NCBI RefSeq assembly: GCF_036860675.1
Contig: NZ_JAYKGK010000006.1
Span: 62,001 to 126,000 of the forward strand
DNA length: 64,000 bases
From: Rosettibacter primus
GTDB lineage: Bacteria; Bacteroidota; Ignavibacteria; Ignavibacteriales; Melioribacteraceae
Direction: 5' to 3'
This document shows positions 1 through 9,073 of the stretch, in pieces. Below the pieces are notes generated by a model. It did no database searches, was not told the DNA's origin, and saw only the letters and a program-made list of their open reading frames with translations. The translations under genes were made by a program, and so were the position numbers. Every line of letters starts with the position of its first letter. Within the stretch, counting starts at the first letter, position 1.

Positions 1-94
1 CGTCATAAACATAATAAGCCTCCTCATACCTGCCCTGTTCAAAGAGGTAATCAGCTGCGCTTCTCATTTTAGCTATATTCATTCGGTGATTCAT
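1..94 (-). CDS. Partial hypothetical protein, TPR-like N-terminus
   Basis: An open frame starts at an ATG at 94 on the minus strand and runs off the left edge, giving 31 residues without a stop. The visible part contains 'SAADYLFEQGRYEEAYYVYD', which resembles the first helix pair of a tetratricopeptide repeat (small residues in helix A, G-R-Y-E-E-A-Y in the turn and helix B). It is divergent from the TetR gene to its right. The rest of the protein is outside the window, so its function cannot be given. A second in-frame ATG lies four codons in and could be the true start. Confidence 0.55.
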   Translation of the reverse strand, partial: MNHRMNIAKMRSAADYLFEQGRYEEAYYVYD

Positions 95-260
95 AGACAA
101 TAAAATATTTATTAAAAAAACAAGATTATGGTAAAAACCTTTTATTGCTATTTAATTATCGTTTGAAACAAAAACAAGTTAATACTTTTTTGACAATCAA
201 TTTTGCATTTAAAATCAATTTTTATATTTTTCGAACATTCTATTAAAATGTTTGATTATT

Positions 261-878
261 ATGATTATGAATAATGATAATATCCCATCAAAAAAAGATT
301 TAATACTTAGCACAGCAAGACAAATTCTAGCCAAAAATGGTTACGCTAAAACCACACTAGATGATATTGCAAATGCATTAGGCATGAAAAAATCTTCACT
401 TTATTATTATTATCAAAACAAAGAAGCTTTGCTTGAAGATGTTATTAATAGTGAGCGTGATAAGTATTTTTCATTAATTAATAATGCACTTAGTACAGGT
501 AATACTATTCTGGAAAAAATAATTAGCTATGAAAATAAAAAATTCGAATATGTAACATCTGTAATGAAACTTCAGGATGTTTCTCTTAATGTTTTTTATG
601 AAATCAAAAATAAAATCTATAAAATTATTAAAGAAATCAATGAGAAAGAAATTGATATTTTATCGAAAGTATTAAATGAAGCAATTAAGAAAAAAGAAAT
701 AAAAAAATGTGATACAAAACGAATTGCTTGTTTATTACTTACTATATCTGAAGCTCTTCGTCATCGTGAATATTACTTTGCTTCTTTTACAGTTGACAAA
801 CAAATCGATTTTTCCAAAGCTCATGATGATATGATTTTTGCAGTTAAGTTAATATTTGAGGGTTTATTAATAAAATAA
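261..878 (+). CDS. TetR/AcrR family transcriptional regulator
   Basis: A one-component repressor of about 205 residues. The N-terminus holds the TetR helix-turn-helix, with the recognisable 'TLDDIANALGMKKSSLYYYY' helix pair followed by 'NKEALL'. The remaining helical domain is the variable ligand-binding part. It lies 17 bp before a complete RND efflux operon on the same strand, so it probably controls that operon and is co-transcribed with it, as is common for AcrR-type regulators. The frame can be extended to a TTG at 252, but ATG codons at 261 and 267 are more likely starts; none has a clear Shine-Dalgarno site. The inducer cannot be predicted. Confidence 0.9.
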   Translation: MIMNNDNIPSKKDLILSTARQILAKNGYAKTTLDDIANALGMKKSSLYYYYQNKEALLEDVINSERDKYFSLINNALSTGNTILEKIISYENKKFEYVTSVMKLQDVSLNVFYEIKNKIYKIIKEINEKEIDILSKVLNEAIKKKEIKKCDTKRIACLLLTISEALRHREYYFASFTVDKQIDFSKAHDDMIFAVKLIFEGLLIK

Positions 879-895
879 AATCCGGAGGTAAATAA

Positions 896-2224
896 GTGAA
901 AAAGTTAATTTTATTTATTTTGTCTTTTACTATAATTCTCTCAGCACAACAAAGAGAGAAAATAGTATTAGACCTAAACAGAGCTATAGAACTTGCACTT
1001 GAAAAAAATAGTGAAATAAAAGTAGCTCAAATGGAGGTTAATAAATCGAAAGAAAAACTTCGCGAAGCTTTAAGCGGTCTTTATCCAAAACTCGATTTAA
1101 GTGCCCAGTATCAGCGTTACATTAAAAAACCCGTAATCTTTTTGCCACCTGGGACACCATTCAGTCCAGGGAATAAACCAGGTATTTTAGAAATTGGTTC
1201 TGATAATTCTTATAATGGTTCTGCTTCTCTTTCTGTGCCATTATTTGCATGGTCGCTTTATGAAAGCATTGGTGTTGCTTCGAACTCACTGGATTTATCA
1301 ACAGAAAGTTATAGGAACACTAAAGTTCAGATTATCGGGAATGTTAAAAAGTCATTTCTTGCCGTATTATTATCCAGAGAAATGAAAAATCTTATGGAAC
1401 TAAGTTTGAAGAATGCAGAAGATAATTTTGAAAATATTAAAAGACTTAATAAAGCAGGTACTCTTTCAGATTATGATGTTCTTAGAGCAGAAGTTCAAGT
1501 AGAAAATCTTAAACCAACTGTTCTTCAAATGGAGAATAATTATAAATTATCTCTTGAAGCTTTGAAGGTAGCAATAGGTTTAGATGCCAGTGAGGATGTC
1601 GATGTTGTCGGTGAACTTAATTTTGAAGAACCTTATCAATTGCCATCAGAAGATGAAATTATTCGTGAACTTCTTCAAACAAATCCACAACTTTCAATTC
1701 TCGAGCAGCAAGTTAAGCTTTATGAAAAAATGGTTTCTCTTGAAAAATCTTCTTATCTACCAACTTTAGCTGGATTTGGAAGTTATCAATATCAAACTCA
1801 AGCAAATGATTTTAATTTTTCTGAGTATCGATGGGTCAAAACTTTTGTTGTTGGTCTTCAAATTCAACTTCCTGTTTTTAATGGATTTAGAACTCAATCA
1901 AGGGTAAGTCAAGCAGAAATTAGTTTAAGTCAGGCAAAAGAACAAAAAAGAAATTTGACAGAAGCAATAAAAACACAAGCACTAAGTATTCTTTATCGAG
2001 TTCAGCAGGCATTGAAAAGAATTGAAGGTCAAAATAAAACAGTAAAACAAGCCGAAGAAGGTTATAATATTGCAAAAAGAAGACTTGAAAACGGACTTGC
2101 TACTCAATTAGAAGTTAATGATGCAGAACTTGCACTTCGTCAGGCAAGAATTAACAGACTTCAAGCAATATATGACCTCAAAGTAGCAGAAGCAGAATTA
2201 AATACAGTTCTGGGTAAAAATTAA
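896..2224 (+). CDS. TolC family outer membrane efflux protein
   Basis: Outer membrane channel of a tripartite efflux system, 442 residues. It has a short signal peptide ('LILFILSFTIILSAQ') followed by two outer membrane efflux protein repeats built of long coiled-coil helices ('RAIELALEKNSEIKVAQMEV', later 'LENGLATQLEVNDAELAL'), the usual TolC pattern. The start is a GTG at 896 supported by a strong ribosome binding site (GGAGGT at 884-889). It is the first structural gene of the operon and is followed after 29 bp by the adaptor gene. The length fits the family. The substrate range is unknown. Confidence 0.92.
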   Translation: MKKLILFILSFTIILSAQQREKIVLDLNRAIELALEKNSEIKVAQMEVNKSKEKLREALSGLYPKLDLSAQYQRYIKKPVIFLPPGTPFSPGNKPGILEIGSDNSYNGSASLSVPLFAWSLYESIGVASNSLDLSTESYRNTKVQIIGNVKKSFLAVLLSREMKNLMELSLKNAEDNFENIKRLNKAGTLSDYDVLRAEVQVENLKPTVLQMENNYKLSLEALKVAIGLDASEDVDVVGELNFEEPYQLPSEDEIIRELLQTNPQLSILEQQVKLYEKMVSLEKSSYLPTLAGFGSYQYQTQANDFNFSEYRWVKTFVVGLQIQLPVFNGFRTQSRVSQAEISLSQAKEQKRNLTEAIKTQALSILYRVQQALKRIEGQNKTVKQAEEGYNIAKRRLENGLATQLEVNDAELALRQARINRLQAIYDLKVAEAELNTVLGKN

Positions 2225-2253
2225 GTTTAGAATTAAAATCAGGAGATAAATAA

Positions 2254-3288
2254 ATGAACATTACAAAAATTCTATCAGTCATTTTAGTTTCTTTAATTAT
2301 TATTATTGGCTGTTCAAAGAAAGAAATAAATAATGAAACACAAAAAATAATTCCAGTAGAAGTAAGTGTTGTAAAAAAATCAAGTATTGACAGAAATATT
2401 GAATTAGTTGGAACTTTAGCTGCATGGAAAGAAGCAAATCTTGGAGCTCAAACATCAGGAAGGATTCAAAAGATTTATGTTGAAGAAGGCTCAAGAGTAA
2501 AAGAAGGTGATTTGCTTTTTGAAATGGATGATACTCAACTTGTACAAGCTAAAATTCAATATCAAATTACAAAAGATAATTACGAAAGGATGAAGCCTCT
2601 TTACGAAACTGGTTCGATATCTCAATCGCAATACGACCAAATTAAAGCAGCATATGAAACTGCAGAAAAAAATTATAACTTGCTTTTGACCAATACACAA
2701 TTCAGAGCACCTTTCTCAGGAATAATTACTGCAAAAAAATTAAATGACGGAGAAGTATTTTTGTTGGCTCCAACTGGAGGTGCTCCAACAATTGTAACTT
2801 TAATGCAAATTAATCCATTAAAATTACTCTTAAATGTAAGCGAGAATAATTTTAAGGATATTAAAATTGGTCAAAATGTTGAAATACAATCTGACATTTT
2901 CCCAAATGAAATTTTTAAGGGTAATGTAAGTAGAATTAATCCTACCATCAATGCATTAACAAGAACTTTTGAAGTTGAAGTTAAAATTCCAAATCCTCAA
3001 GAAAAATTAAGACCAGGAATGTTTGTAAGAGCAAAGATTTTATTAGGTCAAACAGAAGGAATTCTTGTTAACAGAGCTGCAATACTCAAACAAATTGGGA
3101 CTGCTGCATATTATGCTTTTATCATTAAAAATAATATTGCTAAAAGAGTTGATGTAACTATCGGGAAAGAATTTGATAGTGTAATAGAAATTACAAATGG
3201 TTTATCTGAAGGTGATTATTTAGTTACAAATGGTCAGGGAATCTTAAAAGATGGAACACAAGTAGAAATAAAAGCAAAAGCAGAGTAA
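2254..3288 (+). CDS. RND efflux periplasmic adaptor (membrane fusion lipoprotein)
   Basis: Periplasmic adaptor linking the RND pump to the TolC-like channel, 344 residues. The N-terminus is a lipoprotein signal with the lipobox 'IIGC' (Cys20), so the protein is probably anchored to the inner membrane. Next come the barrel-sandwich/lipoyl halves ('GRIQKIYVEEGSRVKEGDLLFEM' and 'FRAPFSGIITAKKLNDGEVF'), separated by a short alpha-hairpin, then beta-barrel and membrane-proximal domains ('LRPGMFVRAKILLG'). It is 12 bp from the pump gene and has a ribosome binding site (AGGAGAT), so one operon is clear. Confidence 0.93.
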   Translation: MNITKILSVILVSLIIIIGCSKKEINNETQKIIPVEVSVVKKSSIDRNIELVGTLAAWKEANLGAQTSGRIQKIYVEEGSRVKEGDLLFEMDDTQLVQAKIQYQITKDNYERMKPLYETGSISQSQYDQIKAAYETAEKNYNLLLTNTQFRAPFSGIITAKKLNDGEVFLLAPTGGAPTIVTLMQINPLKLLLNVSENNFKDIKIGQNVEIQSDIFPNEIFKGNVSRINPTINALTRTFEVEVKIPNPQEKLRPGMFVRAKILLGQTEGILVNRAAILKQIGTAAYYAFIIKNNIAKRVDVTIGKEFDSVIEITNGLSEGDYLVTNGQGILKDGTQVEIKAKAE

Positions 3289-3300
3289 AGGAGAACAAAA

Positions 3301-6300
3301 ATGCGATTACCAGAAATTTCTGTTAGAAGACCAATTACAACAATCATGTTGTTTGTGGCAATCATTATAATTGGATTTGTATCTTTTCAAAGATTGCCTA
3401 TAGATTTACTGCCGGAAATTGAACCCCCAATGATAAGCGTTTTAACACAATATCCGGGAGCTAGTGCACAAGATGTTGAAATTAATGTAACCAAAAAAAT
3501 TGAAAGCGGCTTAAGTTCAATTACAAATTTGAAAAAAATCAGGTCTACTTCTATAGATAATATTTCAGTTGTTGTTTTAGAATTTGAATATGGAACAAAT
3601 TTAGACGAAGCCTCAAATGACATTCGTTCTGCTTTAGAATTTACAAAAAGAAACTTACCACAAGACGCACTTGACCCATTCATATTTAAATTCAGCACCA
3701 ACATCTTTCCCGTTGTATTTTTAGCTGTAACTGCTGATGAGAGTTATATTGGTTTAAATAAACTTGCAGAGCAAGAAATTGTAGACCCATTAAAACGTGT
3801 TAATGGCGTAGGCACAGTTCAGGCTTTTGGCGGACCAATTAGACAAATATTAGTTCAGGTTGACCCAAAGAAATTAGAAGCTTACAATATTTCTACTCAA
3901 CAAATTGGACAGGCTCTTCAATCAGAAAACATAAATCTTCCTTCTGGAACAATTAAAATGGGAAATATGGAATATAACCTAAGAGTTCCAGGAGAATTTA
4001 CTGATGTCAACGAGATAAAAAATCTGGTTGTTAGTCAGCAGGGTGGAAGGATTGTTTATTTAAAAGATGTAGCTAATGTTAAAGATAGCTTAAAAGACAG
4101 AACAATTAATGTTAGACTTAATGGTGGCCGTGGATTACAAATAATAGTACAAAAACAATCAGGGGCAAACACTGTTGAAGTAGCAAAAAATGTAAAAGCA
4201 AAAATTGAACAAATAAAAAAGAATCTTCCATCTGATGTAAAAATTGATGTTATTGTTGATACATCTGAATACATTGTAAATTCTATTAACAATCTTGCGG
4301 AAGCTGTTATTCTTGGAGCAGTTTTTGTATCGATAGTAATACTTTTATTTTTAAGAAAGTGGCGCGCAACATTAATTATTCTTTTTACATTACCTGTTTC
4401 ATTAATTGGGGCTTTTATTTATTTGTATTTTACAGGAAACACAATAAATATAATTTCACTTTCTTCACTCTCAATAGCAGTAGGAATGGTTGTTGATGAC
4501 GCAATCGTTATACTCGAAAATATTTCTCATCATGTAGAACGAGGTGCAAGACCAAGAGAAGCAGCAATTTTTGGTTCATCAGAAGTTGGACTTGCTGTTA
4601 CTGCTTCAACACTTACAATAGTTGCAGTATTCTTCCCGTTAGTATTTATTTCTGGAATTGCAGGAATATTATTTAATCAGCTGGGCTTTTTAGTAACAAT
4701 AATGATTCTTGTCTCACTATTAGCTGCATTAACATTAATTCCAATGTTATCTGCTCAACTCTTAAAATCTAAAAAGGAAGAAAAACCAATTCAAAATCCT
4801 TACCTTAAAAAAATTGATTCATCACTCGCTAAATTTCTTAATAGAATAGATGAATTTTACAAAGGAATATTAAATTGGGCTTTAGACCATAAAAAGACTG
4901 TAATTGTAGGAGCAATTTTAATTTTTGCCGGTTCACTTGCATTAATACCAATTGTAGGAACAGAATTTTTCCCGCGTTCAGATTCAGGTAATTTTCAACT
5001 AACATTAGAACTGCAACCGGGAATTAGACTTGAAGAAACTATAGAATATGTTAAAAAAGTTGAAGAAATCATTAGAAAAGATTTTCCTGAAATCGAATTT
5101 ATATCTGGACGTTCTGGTGTAAATGATCAGGGTTTCTCAGCAATATTATTTGGACAAAGAGAAGCTGCAAATATTTCTTCAATTCAAGTAAGAACAGCAC
5201 CAAAAAGTAAACGACAGAGAACAATTTTTGAAATGGCTGATTTACTTCGTCAAAAACTCGAAGTAATTCCTGGTATAAAGAGCTTTACAATAAATACAAG
5301 CGGTTCAATGTCAATGTTGACTGGCGGAACAGGTGCTCCTATTGAAGTTGATATTATTGGTCCAAACATAGATGAAACTTATCAATTAGCTACTCGTATT
5401 AAAGAACAGATGACCAAAATCGAAGGTACTCGTGATGTAAGAATTGATATTGGGGATCCAAGACCAGAACTTCAAATTACTCTTCAAAGAGATAAAATGG
5501 CACTCAATGGTCTTAATACATCTCTTGTTGCTTCGACTTTAAGAAATTATTACTATGGATTTACACCAACAAAATATCGCGAACTTGGAGATGAGTACGA
5601 CATCTTCATTAGTCTACCACCTGAAAAGAAAAATTCATTAGCAGATATTGAAAACCTTCCAATTAAAACAATGGCTGGAACAACTGTAAGATTAAAAGAT
5701 ATAGGAAGAGTTACTCAACAATATTCACCACCTGAAATTAAAAGAAAAGAGCAAGAACGAGTTGTTGCAGTGTTATCTGATGTTGAAGGTCGTTCACTTG
5801 GTGAAGTAACTAAAGACATTCAAAATTATGTTAATAAATTGCAACTTCCACCAAATGTTTCAATTGAATATGCAGGTCAAATTGAACAACAAGCTGATAC
5901 TTTTAAGGATTTATCTCTTTTACTTATTCTAAGCATCATATTAGTTTATATGGTAATGGCATCACAATTTGAATCTTTGCTAGACCCATTTATAATTATG
6001 TTCTCAGTTCCATTCTCATTCACAGGTGTTTTCATTGCATTATTTATTACCAACACTCCATTCAGTGTAATTGCATTTTTAGGAAGTATTATGCTTATTG
6101 GAATTGTTGTAAAAAATGCTATTGTACTTGTTGATTACACAAATATTACAAGAGCTCGAGGTTACGAATTGAGAGAAGCAATTATATATGCCGGTAGGAA
6201 CAGACTACGTCCCGTTTTGATGACAGCATTAACAACATTGCTTGGATTAATCCCTCTTGCAATTAGTAAAGGGGAGGGTTCTGAAACATGGCAACCACTT

Positions 6301-6414
6301 GGAATCTCAACAATTGGCGGCTTATTCTTTTCTACAGTGATAACTCTAATAATTGTCCCTGTTCTATATTCTATATTTGAAACCAAAATTAAACAGAAAA
6401 AAGAAGTTGATTAA
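3301..6414 (+). CDS. RND efflux pump, inner membrane subunit (AcrB/HAE1-like)
   Basis: Proton-driven inner membrane transporter of 1037 residues, the full length for this family. It opens with the typical 'SVRRPITTIMLFVAIII' first helix and has the internal duplication: two large periplasmic loops and two six-helix membrane bundles. The proton-relay aspartates in 'VGMVVDDAIVILENI' (Asp399, Asp400) are present. The second half has the partner helix with 'MLIGIVVKNAIVLVDY'. The sequence style is hydrophobe/amphiphile efflux (HAE1) rather than heavy-metal (CusA) type, although I cannot test this by alignment. A ribosome binding site (AAGGAGA) precedes the start, and the PII-like gene follows after 9 bp. 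Confidence 0.95.
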   Translation: MRLPEISVRRPITTIMLFVAIIIIGFVSFQRLPIDLLPEIEPPMISVLTQYPGASAQDVEINVTKKIESGLSSITNLKKIRSTSIDNISVVVLEFEYGTNLDEASNDIRSALEFTKRNLPQDALDPFIFKFSTNIFPVVFLAVTADESYIGLNKLAEQEIVDPLKRVNGVGTVQAFGGPIRQILVQVDPKKLEAYNISTQQIGQALQSENINLPSGTIKMGNMEYNLRVPGEFTDVNEIKNLVVSQQGGRIVYLKDVANVKDSLKDRTINVRLNGGRGLQIIVQKQSGANTVEVAKNVKAKIEQIKKNLPSDVKIDVIVDTSEYIVNSINNLAEAVILGAVFVSIVILLFLRKWRATLIILFTLPVSLIGAFIYLYFTGNTINIISLSSLSIAVGMVVDDAIVILENISHHVERGARPREAAIFGSSEVGLAVTASTLTIVAVFFPLVFISGIAGILFNQLGFLVTIMILVSLLAALTLIPMLSAQLLKSKKEEKPIQNPYLKKIDSSLAKFLNRIDEFYKGILNWALDHKKTVIVGAILIFAGSLALIPIVGTEFFPRSDSGNFQLTLELQPGIRLEETIEYVKKVEEIIRKDFPEIEFISGRSGVNDQGFSAILFGQREAANISSIQVRTAPKSKRQRTIFEMADLLRQKLEVIPGIKSFTINTSGSMSMLTGGTGAPIEVDIIGPNIDETYQLATRIKEQMTKIEGTRDVRIDIGDPRPELQITLQRDKMALNGLNTSLVASTLRNYYYGFTPTKYRELGDEYDIFISLPPEKKNSLADIENLPIKTMAGTTVRLKDIGRVTQQYSPPEIKRKEQERVVAVLSDVEGRSLGEVTKDIQNYVNKLQLPPNVSIEYAGQIEQQADTFKDLSLLLILSIILVYMVMASQFESLLDPFIIMFSVPFSFTGVFIALFITNTPFSVIAFLGSIMLIGIVVKNAIVLVDYTNITRARGYELREAIIYAGRNRLRPVLMTALTTLLGLIPLAISKGEGSETWQPLGISTIGGLFFSTVITLIIVPVLYSIFETKIKQKKEVD

Positions 6415-6423
6415 GGAGACAAA

Positions 6424-6717
6424 ATGAAAGCAGTAATGATAGTTTATAATCACGGAATTACTGAAGAAGTTGATGAAGCTCTTCAGAGTTTGAATATAAG
6501 AGGCTTTACTCGATTCTTAAATGTTCATGGACAAGGAAGTGAAAAAGGTGAGCCACATTTAGGTACTCACATTTGGCCCAGTCAGAATGCAGTAGTTTTT
6601 ACTGTAATTAAGGATGATTTAGTTGAACCTTTATTAGAAAAAGTACGGCAAATAAATAAAGAAGCTGAAGAACAAGGGATTCATGCATTTGTTTGGAACA
6701 TAGAAAAAATGGTTTAA
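6424..6717 (+). CDS. PII-like (PII-NG type) protein of the RND operon
   Basis: Small protein of 97 residues with the ferredoxin-like PII layout ('MKAVMIVYNHGITEEVDEALQ', then 'GFTRFLNVHGQGSEKGEPHLGTHIW', then a second beta-alpha unit). It lacks the canonical T-loop of GlnB/GlnK. PII-like proteins encoded beside RND pumps have been described as the PII-NG group. A role in sensing or gating the adjacent pump is family knowledge plus context, not shown here. It is the last gene of the operon (9 bp after the pump stop, ribosome binding site AAGGAGAC), and is followed by the large inverted repeat at 6729-6834. The His/Glu-rich loop could bind a metal, which is speculation. Confidence 0.75.
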   Translation: MKAVMIVYNHGITEEVDEALQSLNIRGFTRFLNVHGQGSEKGEPHLGTHIWPSQNAVVFTVIKDDLVEPLLEKVRQINKEAEEQGIHAFVWNIEKMV

Positions 6718-6728
6718 TCAATAAAATT

Positions 6729-6834
6729 GAGGCTGTCAGAAAAAGTTTTTTGAATTACAAAATCTGTGTAAATCAATTAAAATCTGTGTTTTTCAGTGTA
6801 CATGCTTTAATAACTAACTTTTTCTGACAGCCTC
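6729..6834. repeat. Large perfect inverted repeat between convergent genes
   Basis: Arms of 19 bp at 6729-6747 and 6816-6834 are perfectly complementary (arm begins GAGGCTGTCAGAAAAAG). They enclose 68 bp that contain the direct repeat AAATCTGTGT twice. It sits between the convergent RND/PII operon and the CDGSH gene. It could fold as a long bidirectional terminator, or be a small non-autonomous mobile element: sequences beginning GAGGCTGTC are often seen at element ends, and the flanks AATAAAATT and AATAAAAATT are nearly the same. I cannot decide between these from one copy. Confidence 0.75.
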
Positions 6835-6843
6835 GAATAAAAA

Positions 6844-7047
6844 TTACTTTACTTCTATTTCTATAAGCTCCCCTTTGAACTCACATTTTTTATGAGTTCC
6901 GTCGCAAAATGGTTTATTAGAGGATTGTCCACATCTGCAAAGAGCAATTGTCTTCTGAGAAAGAATTTCTTCTTCCCCGTTCTTTATAATTTTTGCTTGG
7001 GTAACTTCTATTAAATAAGGACCATTCTCTGCTGCTTTTATTTTCAT
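6844..7047 (-). CDS. CDGSH iron-sulfur domain protein
   Basis: A 67-residue protein with one complete CDGSH-type [2Fe-2S] site: Cys37, Cys39, Cys48 and His52 in 'CRCGQSSNKPFCDGTH', matching C-x-C-x2-S-x3-P-x-C-D-G-T-H. The family is small, cytosolic and redox-related; the precise partner is unknown. An excellent ribosome binding site (AAGGAGG) precedes the start. The DUF302 gene lies 95 bp upstream on the same strand, and both may respond to redox or sulfur state, but that is a guess from context. Confidence 0.93.
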   Translation of the reverse strand: MKIKAAENGPYLIEVTQAKIIKNGEEEILSQKTIALCRCGQSSNKPFCDGTHKKCEFKGELIEIEVK

Positions 7048-7142
7048 GCCTAACCTCCTTCTTGAAAATTTTTTAAAAATATTTCACATTAATTTGTTTA
7101 TTACTAAACAACTTTTCAAGTAATAAAATAATCAAATTAATT

Positions 7143-7529
7143 TCACAAGCTTTCGAGTACTCTTTTCAGTTTTGCTGATACTTCATTTGCTATTTCTTCT
7201 AATTCTTTATTGCCAACGGCTTGCATAGTTTCCATTGGATTAATTGTACTTACCTGCACTTTACCATCTTCTTTTTCCTGAACAATTACATTACATGGCA
7301 ATAAAACTCCAATATTCTCCTCTTTTGATAATGCTTTATAAGCTAATGGTGGATTGCATGCACCAAATATTTTGTATTTTCTAAAATCAACATCGAGTTT
7401 TTTCTTAAGTGTTTCTTTAACATCTATTTCTGTTAAAACACCAAAACCTTCTTTTTTTAATTCTTCAAAAATTTTATTTATTGCTTCATCAAAAGAATAT
7501 TCAACAATTTTTAAATTATAATATGCCAT
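7143..7529 (-). CDS. DUF302 domain-containing protein
   Basis: A 128-residue cytosolic protein matching the DUF302 fold: 'YSFDEAINKIFEELKKEGFGVLTEIDVKETL', then 'FGACNPPLAYKALSKEENIGVLLPCNVIVQE', then a C-terminal helix. DUF302 proteins are about this size and their biochemical function is not known. The two conserved-looking cysteines (in GACNPP and LLPCN) are typical of the family. A strong ribosome binding site (GGAGG) lies upstream. No signal peptide is seen. Confidence 0.88.
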   Translation of the reverse strand: MAYYNLKIVEYSFDEAINKIFEELKKEGFGVLTEIDVKETLKKKLDVDFRKYKIFGACNPPLAYKALSKEENIGVLLPCNVIVQEKEDGKVQVSTINPMETMQAVGNKELEEIANEVSAKLKRVLESL

Positions 7530-7594
7530 TTTTCAGTCCTCCATTTATTTGATACACATTTGATTAAAATTCTGCTAATCGGATTCAAGCAAGA

Positions 7595-9067
7595 TTAAAC
7601 AAAAAATAACCACACAAAAAATGTAACTGTTATGATTCCAAAAAAATTAATAATTAAACCAACTCTTGCCATATCAATTATCTTTAATTTTCTGCTACTA
7701 AAAACAATTGCATTTGGAGGAGTTGCCACAGGAAGCATAAAAGCAAATGAAGAAGAGATTGTTGCAGGAATCATTAGCAACAACGGATTTAAATTCAATT
7801 CAATTGAAAGTGAAGCTAAAATTGGTAAAATTATTTGAGCAGTTGCCGTATTTGATGTTAACTCAGTAAGAAAAGTCAATACAAAACAAACAGAAACAAT
7901 TAAAAAAATTGGTTCAACATTTTTCAAAGAAGTAAATTGTTGCCCGATAAGTATTGATAATTTGCTGGCAACAAAACCATCAGCTAATGCAAACCCTCCG
8001 CCAAAAAGCAAAATTATATCCCATGGAATTTTTTTTATTGAATTAAAATCGAGAATAAAATTTTGTTCTTTACTTTTTTTAGATACAGGTATTATATAGA
8101 GTAAAAATGCCATAGTAATCGCAACCGTTCCATCATCTATAAAATCAGGTTTTAAAAATATTTGAGACCAGCCTGGAATTTTAATAAATCCTAAATCCAG
8201 TTCTGCTCTAAAAATCCATAATAAAGAAGTAATTAAAAAAATTATCGCTACTATTTTTTCTTCATAAGTAATTCCACCGAGTTTTAATTTTTCTTCCTTA
8301 ATTAAATTCATTTCAATTGAAGTAAAATTATAATTTCTGAAAAGAACTTTTGTTAAAAAAAGCCATACGAAAACTATCATTACTAAAGAAATTGGGGCTG
8401 CAAATTTCATCCAATCACCAAAGTAAATTTCCGGATTGTTTGGGAAATTTATCTTGTAAATTCTTTGGAATACTAAATTTGGCGGGGTTCCAATTGGCGT
8501 AGCTATTCCACCTATCGAGCATGAATAAGCAATCCCAAGCATAAGTGCAATAGCAAATCGTGATGTCTTTTCGTTACCGAATTCTTCTTCTAATTTATAA
8601 ATTATTGATAAACCAATTGGTAATAACATAACTGCTGTTGCTGTATTTGATATCCACATTGAAATCAATGCAGAAGATGCCATAAATCCTAATATAATTT
8701 TTGATGGGGATTTACCTGTTATCTCAATAACATTCAATGCAATTCTTTTATGAAGATTCCATCTTTCCATAGCAATTGCAATTATAAATCCACCCATGAA
8801 AAGGAATATAGTAGAATTGATGTAAGATTGTGAAATATCTTTTGAAGAAATAACCCCTGTAATTGGGAACAATATCAATGGTATCAAAGAAGTTACTGCA
8901 AGTGGAACTGCTTCAGTTATCCACAGAATTGACATTAATACAGCAATTGATGCCACTATTTGTGCATCTTTATACTTTTCTCCAAAATCAAGAAAATACA
9001 ACACACATACAGCACAGCAAATTCCAATTCCAAGCCAGATTAATTGACTTACAGTTTTTCTATTCAT
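7595..9067 (-). CDS. DASS/SLC13 family carboxylate:cation symporter
   Basis: Inner membrane transporter of 490 residues with about a dozen hydrophobic segments. It has the two signature Ser-Asn-Thr motifs of the divalent anion:Na+ symporter family ('ISNTATAVM' near residues 139-147 and 'TSNTATAQI' near 404-412), each in a re-entrant hairpin, and the 'GGIATPIGTPPNLV' region. Family substrates are succinate, malate, fumarate or citrate, and occasionally sulfate; the exact one is not readable. It is downstream of bshB1 and the dehydrogenase with a 6-bp gap, so it is in the same operon. Confidence 0.9.
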   Translation of the reverse strand: MNRKTVSQLIWLGIGICCAVCVLYFLDFGEKYKDAQIVASIAVLMSILWITEAVPLAVTSLIPLILFPITGVISSKDISQSYINSTIFLFMGGFIIAIAMERWNLHKRIALNVIEITGKSPSKIILGFMASSALISMWISNTATAVMLLPIGLSIIYKLEEEFGNEKTSRFAIALMLGIAYSCSIGGIATPIGTPPNLVFQRIYKINFPNNPEIYFGDWMKFAAPISLVMIVFVWLFLTKVLFRNYNFTSIEMNLIKEEKLKLGGITYEEKIVAIIFLITSLLWIFRAELDLGFIKIPGWSQIFLKPDFIDDGTVAITMAFLLYIIPVSKKSKEQNFILDFNSIKKIPWDIILLFGGGFALADGFVASKLSILIGQQFTSLKNVEPIFLIVSVCFVLTFLTELTSNTATAQIILPILASLSIELNLNPLLLMIPATISSSFAFMLPVATPPNAIVFSSRKLKIIDMARVGLIINFFGIITVTFFVWLFFV

Positions 9068-9073
9068 CTAATT

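Noticed and set aside
181..240. TTGACA at 190-195 or TTTG at 202-205 with a TATATT box as the promoter of the TetR/RND operon
   Set aside because: The spacing fits neither the E. coli nor the Bacteroidota (-33 TTTG, -7 TAnnTTTG) pattern well, and AT-rich DNA offers many such matches.
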